From positions 13,578,192-13,642,191 of the forward strand of contig OY848917.1 of NCBI GenBank assembly GCA_963693285.1: 64,000 nt of DNA, given 5' to 3'. The notes beneath the pieces were generated by a model. The model did no database searches. It was not told the DNA's origin and saw only the letters and a list, made by a program, of their open reading frames with translations. The stretch is from Xestospongia muta. Lineage: Eukaryota; Porifera; Demospongiae; Haplosclerida; Petrosiidae. A program made the translations under genes and the position numbers. Below, in pieces: positions 22,101-35,671 of this stretch. Numbering within the stretch: the stretch's first letter is position 1; the number at the start of each line of letters is the position of its first letter.

Positions 22101-24544
22101 TAAATTACACTATGGGAATCAATATTAGTTCCCACAGCCACTACAGAACTACAGACTAACACTCACTACAGTATTAGCTCAATCGTCCACTAATGTACAT
22201 GTACATGTCATTGACATTTTTAACAAAAGAGTGCTAGAGTTATACTTTTGGTAAATAGTACATACCTCCTGGAAAAATGTATATGTATGTCAATATAAGA
22301 CATTAACAATAAAGAGGTGCAGTGTTACATAGTCAGGAGTAAGAATATATAAAAAGGAGGTATGTTAATCACCATGCAAAAACAATAACACTCTTGGAAG
22401 TTATATCACTATATTAATAACTTGACATTGCAGTTATAGAGAAGATCTGCATGTGAATCTCAACTGAATGGCCTTCCTTCATACTGTATTCTTTATCATA
22501 CTATTGAGTCTTGTACTGTTTTGAGATAGTGTGCCTTGTATCATCATTGCCCATTATGAGGAATAATTCTGACCATTTACAACTAACATAGAGTGTTACA
22601 TAAATCTATCAGTAAGTTTTGTAGTTTCCTACTCATTGGACGTTGTGATATACTAAACTTTAACTACAGTATTCATACTTCTCAATAGCCATTCTTATTA
22701 TATCTTTAACCAGCAATGTTACTTAGTTACTGACAAAGAGATAATGTCAATTCAATGGGAGTTAACTACACTTCTATTGCTTTTGATTAATACTACTGAC
22801 ATTAGATGTCTTCCTTAAACTTGTTAAGATTTAGTGAGTAAGCCTTTGTGTGGTTTAAGTAGGGACACATTATGTAAGAAGTGTAATAACTATTATACAA
22901 CAGCATATATAATCTATACTCTGTAAATCTCATTGTCACTGATCTACATTGTACATAAACTACATACACTAAAATACCATATCTTAGCTCTCCCAAATTC
23001 ATACATTCCTTTACTACCATATCATATAGAGATTGATCAGTTAACATATGTCATAACATATAATTGTATCACTAGCCTCTACTAGACATTATTATGCAAT
23101 AACACAACATGGACATATTGTACAGTATACATATACACAAACTGTATAATGAGTGTCTCTACTGCACAATAAGAAACTTTAGTATGTTCTTACAAATAAA
23201 GTGTTAACATCATGTAGCAACTAAAAAACTGTCCAGACTTCTTTAATTCAGAGTGGCTTTTGAGACATTCCACTACATACATGTACAATGTATTGTGTGT
23301 TCTATCATGTTATACTTACATTTCCAATATGTTCACTAAATTGTTGCTCTGATGGTAACATGTGTGGCAAATCACTAGTTTGATCAGATAACTCATCAAT
23401 ATCAATAAAGACTGCATTGTCTATTCTCTTCTCCTTATATTCTTGTAATGCATTACGTCCACTACTTTTCATATGCCATGATCCTATAATAAAACAATAA
23501 ATGTAACAAAGCTATTGAGTATTGGTTTCACTTTGTGGTCACTAATATTGACATAGCTCATTTATCACAAACCCACATAGTACTACTAAATTAAGTTATT
23601 AACCAATATCCAGACATACTATATCTTCTAACAAGATTACTAAGTTAATTAGAGCTATTAAACTATATCAAGACATACTATAATATTATTAATTTCTCAA
23701 TATACAAGTATGTCATATCTAATTTCAGTTATACATATGTCTCTGTGCTTTACTTCTTTACTAGTAAATTCAACTTTGAAACATTACCAATTACATATGT
23801 GATTAAAGGGGTATCTCCATGTCAATTAATGCAAATTACTACCTATCAACATTTTAGTGACGTTATGCTTAAGTTACAATCATTAACAAACACTCATACA
23901 AGCATTCACTACCTGCAATAAAAATGTTTAGAGAAAATATTTTTTAATAGAAAAACTATAAGATGGAAGCAATAGCAAACAATAAAATGTTTCAATGAGA
24001 CTTGCAAAAAGAGGAGCTACAAGATCACAGCCAACATAGATTAATGAAATTTGTCGTCATTGGAATTCCACAAAGCTACTGCCCAACTCACAAGAGACTA
24101 TTGAATAGACTACCAGATGTTAACTGGTAATTAATATGCACAATCATAATTAATAAACGTCAAAGGTCAATGGTAAATGTGTTGTTAAACAGCACTGGAG
24201 TGTACAAAGCTGCCAAAATTGAAAGAGAAGGTTCCTCTGAGCATGCATACCATCTATTGATGCTATTTACATATGATATGATACCTGTATATATGTAGAT
24301 GGTAGCTGTCTGTGTATTAAAGGTTGTGTTAAAAGATGGAGATTTACATGAAGTGTAATGGTTATATGTAGATCAACTTTATTAACTTATATTCATAAAC
24401 AACAAAACTAGGGGCGGTACTTACTTCTTAACGACCACACCTCTAATGATAACGTTGCATAAACATACCATCTATTAAACTGAGATTTTTTAGTCCTTGT
24501 AACAGGCGCTGTCGTAACCATACATTCGATACAAGAGATGCCAT
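19190..24544 (-). CDS. MPST: 3-mercaptopyruvate sulfurtransferase, two-rhodanese-domain (292 aa)
   Basis: Seven minus-strand exons, 24544-24469, 23483-23320, 21910-21818, 21570-21385, 20620-20461, 19827-19706 and 19267-19190 (879 nt), join in phase to 292 residues, close to human MPST (297). The enzyme transfers sulfur from mercaptopyruvate to thiols and is a source of H2S. The N-terminal rhodanese domain includes HHVVIYD, WWMF and FGHQNVSILDGGLPRW. The C-terminal one includes IVDARSAERF, the EPRP linker and the active loop CGSGVTAC (nucleophile Cys243). The CGSG form of the loop is typical of MPST rather than thiosulfate sulfurtransferase (CRKG). The last exon supplies GSWTEYG, the usual closing motif, after a TTTTTTAG acceptor. 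It is divergent with DNAI1, 159 bp between start codons. Intron 2 alone is 1.4 kb. Confidence 0.92.
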
Positions 24545-24703
24545 AGTCTTCGCGTCTGACTCTTCCCGATGCCCTTCTTCTTGAGTTGTACGTGCACGTC
24601 ACTGCAATGATATTCCGTATAACAACGCATATCGAAGTATACGGAGAAACTTTGTTACTATGACAACTAACATTGCGAAACTACTGTTCAGCTGCAAGTA
24701 ATA
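24545..24703. promoter_or_regulatory. Shared divergent promoter region, MPST / DNAI1
   Basis: Only 159 bp separate the MPST start (minus) from the DNAI1 start (plus), so both core promoters and 5' UTRs must lie here or overlap the genes. The interval is less AT-rich than its surroundings and contains several CG dinucleotides. No TATA box is obvious. Inference from layout; transcription start sites are unknown. Confidence 0.55.
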
Positions 24704-25394
24704 ATGTTAACGGGGAAAGGTAAAGACAAGACTAAAGGCGGTAAAGGGAAAGCTGACGATAAGTCACTTCAAGAGAAATCAAAGGTAAAGCTTAAAGATT
24801 GGGTGTGATATCAACTTCAGTCTAATATTTGCCACACCTCCTTTAAATATGTTACTAGTCATAAATCACCTGAACTTTTAGCCTCTTAACATAAGATCAT
24901 AACTTTGAGAATGATATCTTCATTTTATATACTCCTTTAAAATGTTGTCACGATACCAAACCCAAATAGCTAGCCTGGCTAGCTCAACACTGCCATTCAT
25001 CAGGACAGTTTTGACAATTATAGAAGTTAAATTGTTATATTTTTTTTTGAATAGCCTTCTCTTCATAATGCAAGTGTTCGTCGTATCTCTCAGCCATATT
25101 TGGGTAGTCGTACCCAGCTGGAGTCTAAAGGAAGACTGCACGTACCTTCAAAAGGGTTGAGGAGAGGCAGGGTAATGATATAATATTGTAGTGATTAGTT
25201 GAGGTACTGTACATAATATATTGTCAATGAGAATTTCATAACAATAGTTTATTATTATGTTTATTTTCTGATACCTGATAACAAGTAGACAAGTACAATG
25301 TACATGTATATGTATAATTGAATCTCTTTTAATGGACCCAATCTCTTATGATATAATAAATATAGCAATTGAATTGGGAATGTTATGATAACAA

Positions 25395-25445
<51 letters not shown>

Positions 25446-28400
25446 CAGTACTACCCATTATTTTGTTGCTACAGGATGACGAATTTCGAGAAGGTGATGA
25501 AGGTCATGATGACTGGGGGGTTGCTCCTCAATTATTGAAGCCTGAGAATCAATTGGAACTATCAGAACAGGTTAAATATCTAGCCAAAATGTATAAAGTG
25601 TATGTGTTTTTAATCATTATCCAAACATAATCAGTGTATTGTCATTAATACATGTAACTAGGTTAATTCCACTTTTTGGAATTGTCAATAAATTCTATAT
25701 TATTTGTCAATGTATTTTAGGAGCTAAAGGAGGAGTTTACTCGTGTTCTGACTGCTAATAATCCTCATGCTCCATCCAATATTATAAGGTTCAGTCATAA
25801 AGAGCAAGTATTCAAACCTGTTGCCTCTATTGATCAGTTGGCCATTCATTTTGTATTGGAAAGGTACATCAACACATGAATACTACATAACATAAATGTC
25901 TACCAATTGTAATGGAGAAAAAGAGTTTCAATTTCATTGGCTCACAAAATATCAGACAAATCTAATGCATTTTGTTGCATTTATTGTATACCTCTTGTTT
26001 GACTAAAGCTTTGAAAGGACCCATCAAAAAACAATACATTAGATTGATGTACTATTAATAATGAATAACTTATTATGACTAATATATTACATGTAATATT
26101 CTGCTTTAGTAACCTTTTACACAAAGACTCAGATGAAGCACAAAGGCAGCTATCTAAAACAGAGGATCATGGTACACTATTCAAACATACCATACATTCA
26201 CATGTATACATATAATGTTATTTGAAAATAAATGTTGTAGATGTATAAAAATGACTATACATTTTAGAGTCTGAGGAAGAAGATGAGGAAGAAGATGATG
26301 ATAATGAAGGTGACAAAAAGCAGGACAGTGAACAAGAAGTGAGTGTGTGTAATATAAACTTCTGTTTTAGTTATTGGTCTCATTTTTACAGGGAGACAAA
26401 GTTAAGAAGGAGGGAAAAGCTAAAAAACTTCGTAACCAGTTTAATTTTAGCGAAAGAGCATCGCAATCCTACAATAATCCTTTTAGAGTAAGCACTTACA
26501 TAAAAAAGCATACCATTTGCAAACAATGTACACGACATGTTAATATGTATACTTGTATTTATTATAGGAACGTGGTACAATGACTGAACCTCCACCTCGA
26601 GTTAACTTCTCAGCTACTGCCAATCAGGTACATGTGAAATGTACACATTTGTAGTATGGAGCTTTACATACCTACATACATTTACAATACATGTTTAAGT
26701 CTTTTTGGTGTGCTTCCTTTACAGATGGAAATATTTGATGCTTATATTGAAGATTTAGCAAAACAAGAGAAAGCAAAAGAGAAGAAATCAACTAAAAGTG
26801 GTAAAGAAGACGGACAACAAAAAAAGACAACAGGAACAGAAATCCTGGTACGGAATAACTTAAAATGTTATGTTGGAAGTTGACAGGCTTTCTTAAGGCT
26901 TCTATAAAATGCATTTATTCAGTCTTATACTATAGCAGTATAATATTTATTTCTCTAATATAGAGTGATGATATAAATCGTATTGCTAGAGCCTCTCTAG
27001 TTATGGAACGGATGGTTAATCAGAATACCTTTGATGAAATTGCTCAAGGTACATACTTCATGAGTCTACTATAATGCATTGGAATACATGTACATATTTT
27101 AGTTCATTACATCTCTATATCATTCATTACACTCTATATAGTGTCTACATGTACATTCTTATTGGTTAGATTTCAAGTACTATGATGATCCTGCTGATGA
27201 ATACAAAGATGGAACAGGTACTTTGTTACCACTGTGGAGGTTCCGATATGACAAAGCTCACAAAATGGCTGTGACAGCATTGTCATGGAACTTACAATAT
27301 CACGATCTCTTTGCTGTTGGACATGGCTCATGTAAGGCAGAACTAGAGTATAAAACATTATACATTGCATTTTGATAATGTTTTGACTCTTGTTGGTGTA
27401 ACGATGTCTTATAATCATTCCTTTCTAGATGACTTCAATAATCAAGCTGGTGGAATGATATGTTTTTATTCATTGAAAAATCCAACTTTTCCTGAGTAAG
27501 TACAATATATACATTACTGTATAATCATATTACAATATATACATTACTGTATAATCATATTAGAATGTATATATTACTGTATAAACACATTGCTCCATTA
27601 TACATATATACATATACATTTGTGTGCATCTTTTAGGTACATTTATCCTGTCCAGTCAGGTGTCATGTGTCTTGACATTCATCCTGAACATTCTTCACTT
27701 GTGGCAGTTGGCCTATATGATGGTATGACATACATTATATGTATATAATACAGTATTTATACATTATATTTCATGTACATGCAATGATCATCCATTATAG
27801 GTACTGTAGCTGTGTACAATTTACAAGAGAAGGGGACAGTCCCAATACTTCGCTCTACAGCTAAATCTGGCAAACATAGTGATCCTGTGTGGCAGGTACA
27901 GCTAATTTCTAGTTCATTTATAATGTAACATCTGTATTTATTGCTGAAAATATTACTAACCACAATGTGAGCTCATACATGTAGTTGTATAAAGTAACCA
28001 CCAAAACAGTGAAACACATGAATTTTATTGCTATTACCACAATTATTTTACTTTGCATATGTTCATTTATGCTATACATGGACACATGTATTAATATATA
28101 TTCTCTAAAACTACAGATCTCATGGCAAAAAAATGACCTTGATGGTAATCTTAATTTCATATCAGTATCCTCTGATGGAAGGATAGTAACATGGACCATT
28201 ATTAAAGTGAGTATAACCCTGTGTTGGGACACTAATATAATAAGTATTATTACTGTGTGTAAGTGATGTATATTACATGACATGTTATCTAGAATGAGTT
28301 ACAATATGAAGATACAATGACACTTAAGATTCCTGATACTAAAGTGACTGGAGCTGAAGGAACAAAGAATGAAGCCATCAGTTAGTATTAAAACCATATA

Positions 28401-30611
28401 TAATATATATGTATGTACATCAATATAGACAGTACATTACATATATTGTATAAATATTATCCAATGAACCATTTTTACCATTAGGTCTATCTTAAGCCCA
28501 TTGATTGCATGTACTAATTTTAGCAAGTACTGTAATTTTGCTAAATTTGGACATGCTAAAATTTTCTTTTAACAAATAAATGAAGTCTAATAGGCGTGAC
28601 TCAGAAAAATTGTTAAAATTAGTAAATGCAATGAATAGGTGATACAACTCAAGGAGTCCCATTTTAAGCTTGTAATCATTCTAACAGATACATTAACTGA
28701 TTCTCTTAACAACAGAGTCCATTATTACATAATGAATGTATGACTATTACATAGGCTCTGCTACAGCAATATGTGTTAGTCCCCATGCTGATCATCTTTA
28801 CATTGTGGGCACTGAAGAAGGAAAGATATATAAATGTTCTAAATCATATAAGGATCACTACTTGGATGTTTACAATGTAAGTTATGAGCTATAGAAGTAT
28901 CATCTGAATGTCTTGATAGGCGCATCATATGGCAATACATGCTTTGAGGTGGAATCCTTTCCATGAGAATGTTTTTGCTTCATGTGGAGCAGATTGGACT
29001 GTCAAAATATGGGATCACACAAAAAAGTATGTGAAACTGAATGATTGTTATTTGTGTTTGGACTTCTTTGTTATTCTATCATTGCTGACATTCTGATGAA
29101 ATTCACTTAATAAAATGTCATCTCTAATGTTGTTTTGGTTACCTTTAAAGGAATTTTAAGTTTAGTAAACTATAACTGAAACACTTTATGGTATCTCTGT
29201 TAGTCTTACTATAACTGAAATATAACTAAAATTCTGTGAATATTAACATGTCAAAATTAGTTAACGTCTTTGCTTCAATTAATATTAATGACACTGCTTG
29301 TTACTTTACATGAAGTATATGACATGATACCATAGAAGTTGGTAGTGTCAATGAAGCATTTAGAATAACTATGAAGTATCACAGTATCTAGATACACACA
29401 ATACTAACTATAATTATACTTTAACTAAAACTAATAACATTTAGTTATTTATAATAACTAAACAATACTAATGATTCTTAAAACAATAAACATTCAAATT
29501 ATTCTTTATTTTTTAGGGAGCCTATGTTCTCTTATGATCTTAACAGTGTAGTTGGAGACATGACTTGGTCTCCGTATTCAGCTACTGTATTTGGGGCAGT
29601 CACTACTGAAGGAAAGGTACATGTATATTTTGACTTTACTGTAGTTCTTCTAAATTTTCGCCATAATACATTTTTGAAAAGATAATTTTGAAGGCAAACT
29701 TTAAAAGTAAAAGTTCAATTTTGGGCTAGGCAATGAATTAATGGCAACACTAACAAAACTTATATGGCCATCCTATAATTTTGAAGTTTTGAATATTTAT
29801 AAGCTTACAGAATAGTCAGTCAATCAGCCACACCCATTGTAGTAGCCCTCACAGTAAGGCTTATTAAATCATTTGGTCGGTTGTCATGTTCATGAGCACT
29901 GAAGTATGCTATTACAATGATTTCAATTGTTACATACAATAGATATAAATAAAACAATGGGAGAGGACATATCCACAAAGAGACTATAACATTATAGGAC
30001 TGCCTGATATACAAAGTAGCCAGGCAATAAAGAGAACTCAGCAAAAAGTGTTTATTTCTTAATACACAATACTGTACAATTAATAGAAATCTCCAAAAAT
30101 AGAAGCTATACTATCATTAATATATTACCAATACCAATAGCTTATTCCATTGTTATGACTTATAGATCTTCATATATGATATGTCAATCAACAAATATGA
30201 AGCACTGTGCATCCAACCAGGTACTATATAAACGTGTCTATCATATAAGTACATGTATTACAAAATGTACACCTATTAATTTATTTGTACTTAATATAGA
30301 ATGCCTGTATTATACAGTGTGTAATATGTAAATATTGTTTTTTTTAGTCAACCAAAAGAAGCACTCCCAGTTAACACATATAGTCTTTAATCCTGGGTAC
30401 CCTATCTTGTTAGTGGGTGATAATCGTGGTACTGTCCTTAGTCTCAAATTATCACCTAATTTGAGAAAAGCACTCAAAGTATGATTCATAACACTATTAC
30501 ATTTATTAGTATTGCATATTATAGGAAAAGAATCGTACTCCAGACACAGAACGTGCCAAGATGGATAAGTTAATCAGTTTTGTTAATGAGCCTCTCTTGG
30601 ACATATCATAG
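24704..30611 (+). CDS. DNAI1: Dynein axonemal intermediate chain 1 (outer dynein arm), 707 aa
   Basis: Twenty-two exons joined in phase (2,124 nt): 24704-24784, 25055-25171, 25475-25570, 25721-25863, 26110-26171, 26268-26338, 26392-26487, 26568-26627, 26725-26847, 26964-27048, 27170-27331, 27429-27495, 27637-27722, 27801-27895, 28117-28206, 28293-28380, 28755-28876, 28920-29026, 29517-29616, 30166-30220, 30348-30478 and 30525-30611. Human DNAI1 is 699 aa. The N-terminal half carries [18 protein letters not shown], an acidic linker and the strongly conserved [16 protein letters not shown] and [15 protein letters not shown]. The C-terminal half is a WD-repeat propeller: [68 protein letters not shown]. 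It scaffolds the outer-arm heavy chains on the ciliary doublet, so the organism builds motile cilia. AATAAA-like signals follow the stop. Confidence 0.97.
25397..25444. repeat. GT dinucleotide microsatellite
   Basis: An uninterrupted run of about 24 GT units in DNAI1 intron 2, just before the acceptor at 25474. The spurious open frames over it on both strands are repeats of two residues. Confidence 0.97.
27501..27590. repeat. Three tandem copies of a 30-bp unit
   Basis: The unit TACAATATATACATTACTGT plus ten bases occurs three times in DNAI1 intron 12, the last copy with several substitutions. Local slippage duplication. Confidence 0.85.
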
Positions 30612-31031
30612 ATACATTATCTTACCAAGTACTGACCTCAAAATGGAACATTTTATTTTACCTTAGTAATATATAATAAATAATTAAATAAAATAGTAAT
30701 ATACTTTGAGAAGTGCTGTATACAGGTGTTAAACTTTAAACAATTAATTTATTAAAATATTAAAAGCAGATAAGAATACTGGGAGACGCTCTTAGCACAG
30801 ATGTACAATAAACCCATTAGCAAAGCATTTACAAGGGTTGTCCCACTATATAATTACTTGCAGTAATTAATAATTGTTTAATTTAATAAAAATAAATACA
30901 ACGGTATCATTTTGTTAATAGTCATAGTCAGTAAAAAATTATACATGTAATTATAGCAAGTGAAAATGGCATAATTTTGAATGAGTAAAAAATTTTGATA
31001 AAATATTTTTGCAACTATAACATAAATATAT

Positions 31032-34000
31032 TTATGTACTTTCATTGACGTCTAAAAAGACTTTATGACCGTTTCTCTCTTCAGGATACAAGTGATAATA
31101 AAAGTCTAATTCCATACGCCACTTTTTAAAGAGTTTACGTTTCAAATTTAGTGACAATTGAGAATAATAATTGTATAGGATTGTAGTATTGAACATTTTC
31201 ATATGGAGATTTTTATGGTACATATGCTTTGGTTTGGTGAGTCTGTCTGCAATGAATGTTAAGTCTTGATTGTATCGCTTGAAATTACCAAAGAAGTCGT
31301 ACTTTATCCGACATGGATGACAAATATCTATCATAGGTTTAAAATATGGACTAATATCAACGTGTGGTTTGTCGATAAGATATTCAATAAATTCAGAAAA
31401 CGTGATGCTTAAGGAGTAAGTCTTGCCTGATTTCAGCCAATGTCTGTACTCTCTAGACCGGTATTTTTCTAATATTTCTTTTTTCACGTAATTAGGAAAT
31501 TTGTCCTTCAAATCAGTAAGGGGTGGTCTTATTACATGTAAATATCCAGACAACAATCGCTCCAAAGGATTACGAACAATCATAGTTTTGCGATAGTTCT
31601 TAATCTTTCGTCGTCTAGATACATTGCTAAGAGTACTATTGATAAAACTAACTTTGTTCTGTAGGTAGTTATCAAAATCTATCAATCCCCAGGTCATTAC
31701 ATCATGTTGTAAGTCATTGTTGTCGATAAAGACAAGATGCTTTGTATTGGTATGACAATTCCCTTCAACAAAACAGAAAATGACTCTCTGTTGATCATTG
31801 TATAAAAGATGGCGGAATAATTCCTGTCGTTGCTCCTTTTCGGGAGGAAATGCAAATTTTCGTCGATGTCTTCTATATTTAGCACAGAACTCATGTATTT
31901 TCTTTCTCTGAAACTAGATGAAAAACACTGTGTCATTATATAGTACATGTACATTAATGAATAACCTTATCCGTTTAAATTATACATCATTGATGATGTT
32001 AAAAAATAGTACATGTATATGTACATTAAAAAAACATGTCCCACTAAGTAATTAACTGAAAATCAATGATATGCCTACACTTTATACCCATATATGGAAT
32101 CTGTTACTCTAACAGACTACATGTAGTTAAATGTCTAGACAGCAGGAGTGACCATGTCATTAAATATGACTTTTTACATCCAAGAACAAAATTAGACTTT
32201 GTTAAAATATTCTTTTAGTATCAAATTATACCTAACATGTTTATTTCTTATAAAAATCTTGTTAAGATAGCACTGAGGATTATATTGTAGTGACACAGTA
32301 TAATACTTAGACTCATGGCTCACTTTTATTAACAAGAATATATATTTATTGTAAAGGTCATCCTTAGATTATTTTGATGGCACTGCTGATGCTGTAGGGG
32401 ACTGGATTATTGCTAACTTCAAAGACTGAAAAGATCGCAGAAGCTATGGAATTGCTCAAAGTTGTTTGCAAAGTACTCACGGTTAAAGTAATAATATTCA
32501 TTGGTTGTTATGTGCATCAATAGTTACTGTATGTGGGTTAATTTCATTCACTGCTCACAAAAGTCACATACAACAATACATGTATAAAACAATTATAAGA
32601 AACATAGTTAACATCTGGTCTGAAACAATCTTGGCACTGTCTAGAATGCACAGCATGCCAAGTAGAAATAGTACCACACAATCACATGTTACTACATTTA
32701 GAGTTAAGGAAGTTTTAGTGTCAGTGAATAGAAATCCACTGATGATGTCATATCTCAAAACCCAAACTATCCACCCATCCATCAATGGAGAACACCAGAC
32801 AAGGAAAACTAAATTATAAATCAGTTTGTTATTGATATTTGTCTAACTATGATACTACCTTCGAATGATAGACTTAATGGCATGAAAAGGAGATGCTTAT
32901 AAAAATGGCACATAATAAAATAACTTTGTGTGTTGTGTGTTTTCTTGGTAGAAATATGATTGAGAAACTAATAGTATTATACAACACGTGAGAAAAGGCA
33001 ACACAAAACATCAGTAATGCTAATTGTATACAACTGTTGATATAACAGAACTAGTAAATTAAATTTAACCATGAAGTTTTGTTTCTTATAAAGTAACTGT
33101 TACATTCTATAACTAGATGTTTACAATTACATGACCCAGACTAACTTAGACAGTTTTGATGTACACGTAAACACTTCAAATTTCTTATTCTCATCTTTGA
33201 AGTGGCTAAGCAATATAATCAACTCTTAAATGACTTTAATATAAATTCTGTACAATTACACACACACATACAAACATATGAGCTAGTATTAATTACTAAT
33301 CTTGGTATTTGAGTTACATAATTACAACGCCTACAAGTTATGATATGGACACGTTACATTTACATGACAACAAAGTAGTATTACTAATAGCACTAACTCT
33401 TGTTCCTTAAGACAGACAAGTGACCACAAACTAATTATTTGAGGTATTTGGTTAACATAACAAATACTTGTAAACATTTAACACAATTTTGTCTACACCT
33501 CAATTCCCTTGAGTGTAAAATATAATAAATAATATTATTACTAAATTCAAAATCAACATTTCAATGTCACATAAAGTATGAATAATAGACATTATACCTT
33601 CTCTCTTTCTGCTTGGTTAGTGCTCTGTGATAATTTAGTTATAGGATCACTTTCGTTACTGAGAACAAACAAGCCTAAAGTTGTAAAACAAGAACTTAAC
33701 ATTATCACACACAATGTTGCAAGTATCGTTTTAGTATCATACATTATTAACAGGTGTCCAAGTTACAATAAATACATGTGTGTTGTATGTTTATGCTGGC
33801 ATTTTCCAAAATGTCTAATGTCAATTCTGTTTAGGGATTTAGAAATCATAGCATGTTGATTCAGGTAATTGATATTAAGTTTTGAAAGTTGGAGTTAATA
33901 ATTTGAGTTGAGATTCCATGACCAAGAGTTATGTTTATATAAACATATTTATGTTAGCAATTAATAACACAGGTGTAATCAATATTAAATTATTTATATT

Positions 34001-34547
34001 AACATTGATATAAGTTTTGTTTATATTTATTGTGTAAATGGCCTGACATACTAACACAAGGTTTGTGATCTCTTTAATGACTACTGTGTATCTAATAAGG
34101 AATAGTTGACATACATTAGATTAAAACAAGCAATGTCTGCAGTCTAACTCAAAAAATATGTAAATATACACTACAATTAAGACAAACAACAATGATGGAA
34201 TAGACTAAAAAGCATGTATTAAAAAAGCACAAACTTATGTTTCAAGATCAATGAAGCCTTAAAAGTAAAATGGAGGAGTGACAATTACTTAGACAGCATT
34301 ACTGAGTTCAATAGGCAGGTACCTTTCTCTAAGATAACATCTGATTGTTGTATTGCATGCCGTACAACAACAACTGTACGAGCATCATGGAGTGATTTCG
34401 TGAGATTGTCATACCAGACAAATGTAGACACAGAAAATAACAAGAAAAAGAAAAACAGGATTCTTCTTCTGCAGTAAATATAAAGATATACAGTACATGC
34501 TAATAACAGAATAGGTACTTGGCTAACCTGGGATTTCTAGAGAACAT
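31032..34547 (-). CDS. Golgi carbohydrate sulfotransferase (CHST11-like family), complete copy, unit 1
   Basis: Four minus-strand exons, 34547-34528, 34468-34323, 33674-33598 and 31913-31032 (20+146+77+882 nt), join in phase to 374 residues. The start MFSRNPRRR is followed by a hydrophobic signal anchor (ILFFFFLLFSVSTFVWY), the type II topology of Golgi enzymes. The catalytic part has a degenerate 5'-phosphosulfate loop region (IFCFVEGNCHTNTKHLVFI) and a clear 3'-phosphate loop, KTMIVRNPLERLLSGYLHV, followed by YFKPMIDICHPCRIKYDFFGNF, typical of the chondroitin/dermatan/HNK-1 sulfotransferase family. It would move sulfate from PAPS to a glycan. The weak 5' loop leaves activity open. Paired divergently with a GT92 glycosyltransferase. 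The duplication breakpoint (31732) lies inside its last exon. Confidence 0.85.
32355..32490 (+). other. Degenerate copy of a conserved intronic coding-like block (unit 1)
   Basis: This corresponds to 41555-41664 and 55144-55253, which are open and read DYFDGTGDAVGDWIIANL. Here the block is disrupted by a small rearrangement and a stop after IIANF. It lies in sulfotransferase intron 3, on the opposite strand. Function unknown. Confidence 0.45.
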
Positions 34548-35462
34548 TGTAAACGTTGTTTCAGTATACAGAGGCCAATGCCTAAATACACAAACCGATA
34601 CCGAATATCATAATTACCCGTCCGTATATGCTAATTTTGAATATTTCTCTATTGCTAACCCCTCCCGTCTTTGCGAGAACTTCACGTTGCAGTTTTGGCA
34701 CGCGAATGATAAATTATGCATATTAGTATTATTGAATAAATTTATTATACAAACAGTGACAAGATCTATACACTTATCCCCAGACTTTAAACCAGGAAAG
34801 CTAAACTCTTGAATATACAATGCAAAGTCAGTATTATATCCTAACATGCTTTAACTTGTTAATTGATGTCGTTATTATATTTATCACTTATCCCTAGACC
34901 CAAGTTTATATTTTCTGACAATAGAATATTTATTTTTTAAATCTTATTATCTTGCTGCTGAAGATTTCTTTTTTGTGACCTTACTAAATAAACTTGAAGA
35001 TGCTTCTGGTACTCACTGCATATTAAGAGCTATATAGTGATCTTTCACATGTAAGGGATCGGAGCACTCAAATATCTGGATTGTAAGGAAAAACTTTTAC
35101 TAAAAAGACATTTTAAAAAAATGAAATAGACTACATACTTTGATGTCATTATTGTTGTAGGTATCAAAACAATGGCATTAAGTTGTAAAGAGTAGCAAAA
35201 CATAAAATTATACTGATATTCGAATGGCGGACTACGCGACTGCGATGCACAAGTAAACACGAGGGCGTTAGCACTAGTACTATGTTCGAGTGCTTTATAA
35301 AAGCAAGTGAGTTCCTGTAGACTACAATATTAGACCAATTCCTTCATTAGACGACTAATATAGACGACGATTACCGCGCATGCATAATACAATAAATCCA
35401 GTCAATCTACATTTAGTAGCAAAATTTTGTGTTTAATTGCAACCATTTAACCTATGTTATTT

Positions 35463-35534
35463 GACCTCTACGGGGGAGGCCTGAATCTCTCGATAACCAC
35501 GTATTTCGCGGGCAAATTATTCCCCGTAGAGGTC
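35463..35534. repeat. Conserved inverted repeat GACCTCTACGGGG ... CCCCGTAGAGGTC
   Basis: Perfect 13-bp arms at 35463-35475 and 35522-35534 flank a CG-containing centre (CGATAACCACGTATTTCGCG). The same structure is at 44079-44153 and 58106-58177, there with one mismatch or indel in an arm. It may be a very short foldback transposon older than the duplication, or a regulatory hairpin. Confidence 0.85.
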
Positions 35535-35671
35535 GATATAATATAGAGCTTATGCACTGACGTCACGAAACGTAATAAAAAAAGCAACTGTTGCTAGGGC
35601 GCCATCTTGAGTGGCAAAAGCGCGTTCATACACAAGAGTGGCAGCATCTGAAGCCAGATTAGCCAGGTACT

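Noticed and set aside
25261..25630. Open frames on both strands over the GT microsatellite
   Set aside because: They are dinucleotide-repeat translations; the plus one merely runs into DNAI1 exon 3.
33650..33660. Acceptor TTCTCAG at the front of sulfotransferase exon 3
   Set aside because: It would put the exon out of frame (early stop). The upstream acceptor ending at 33675 keeps the frame in all three units.
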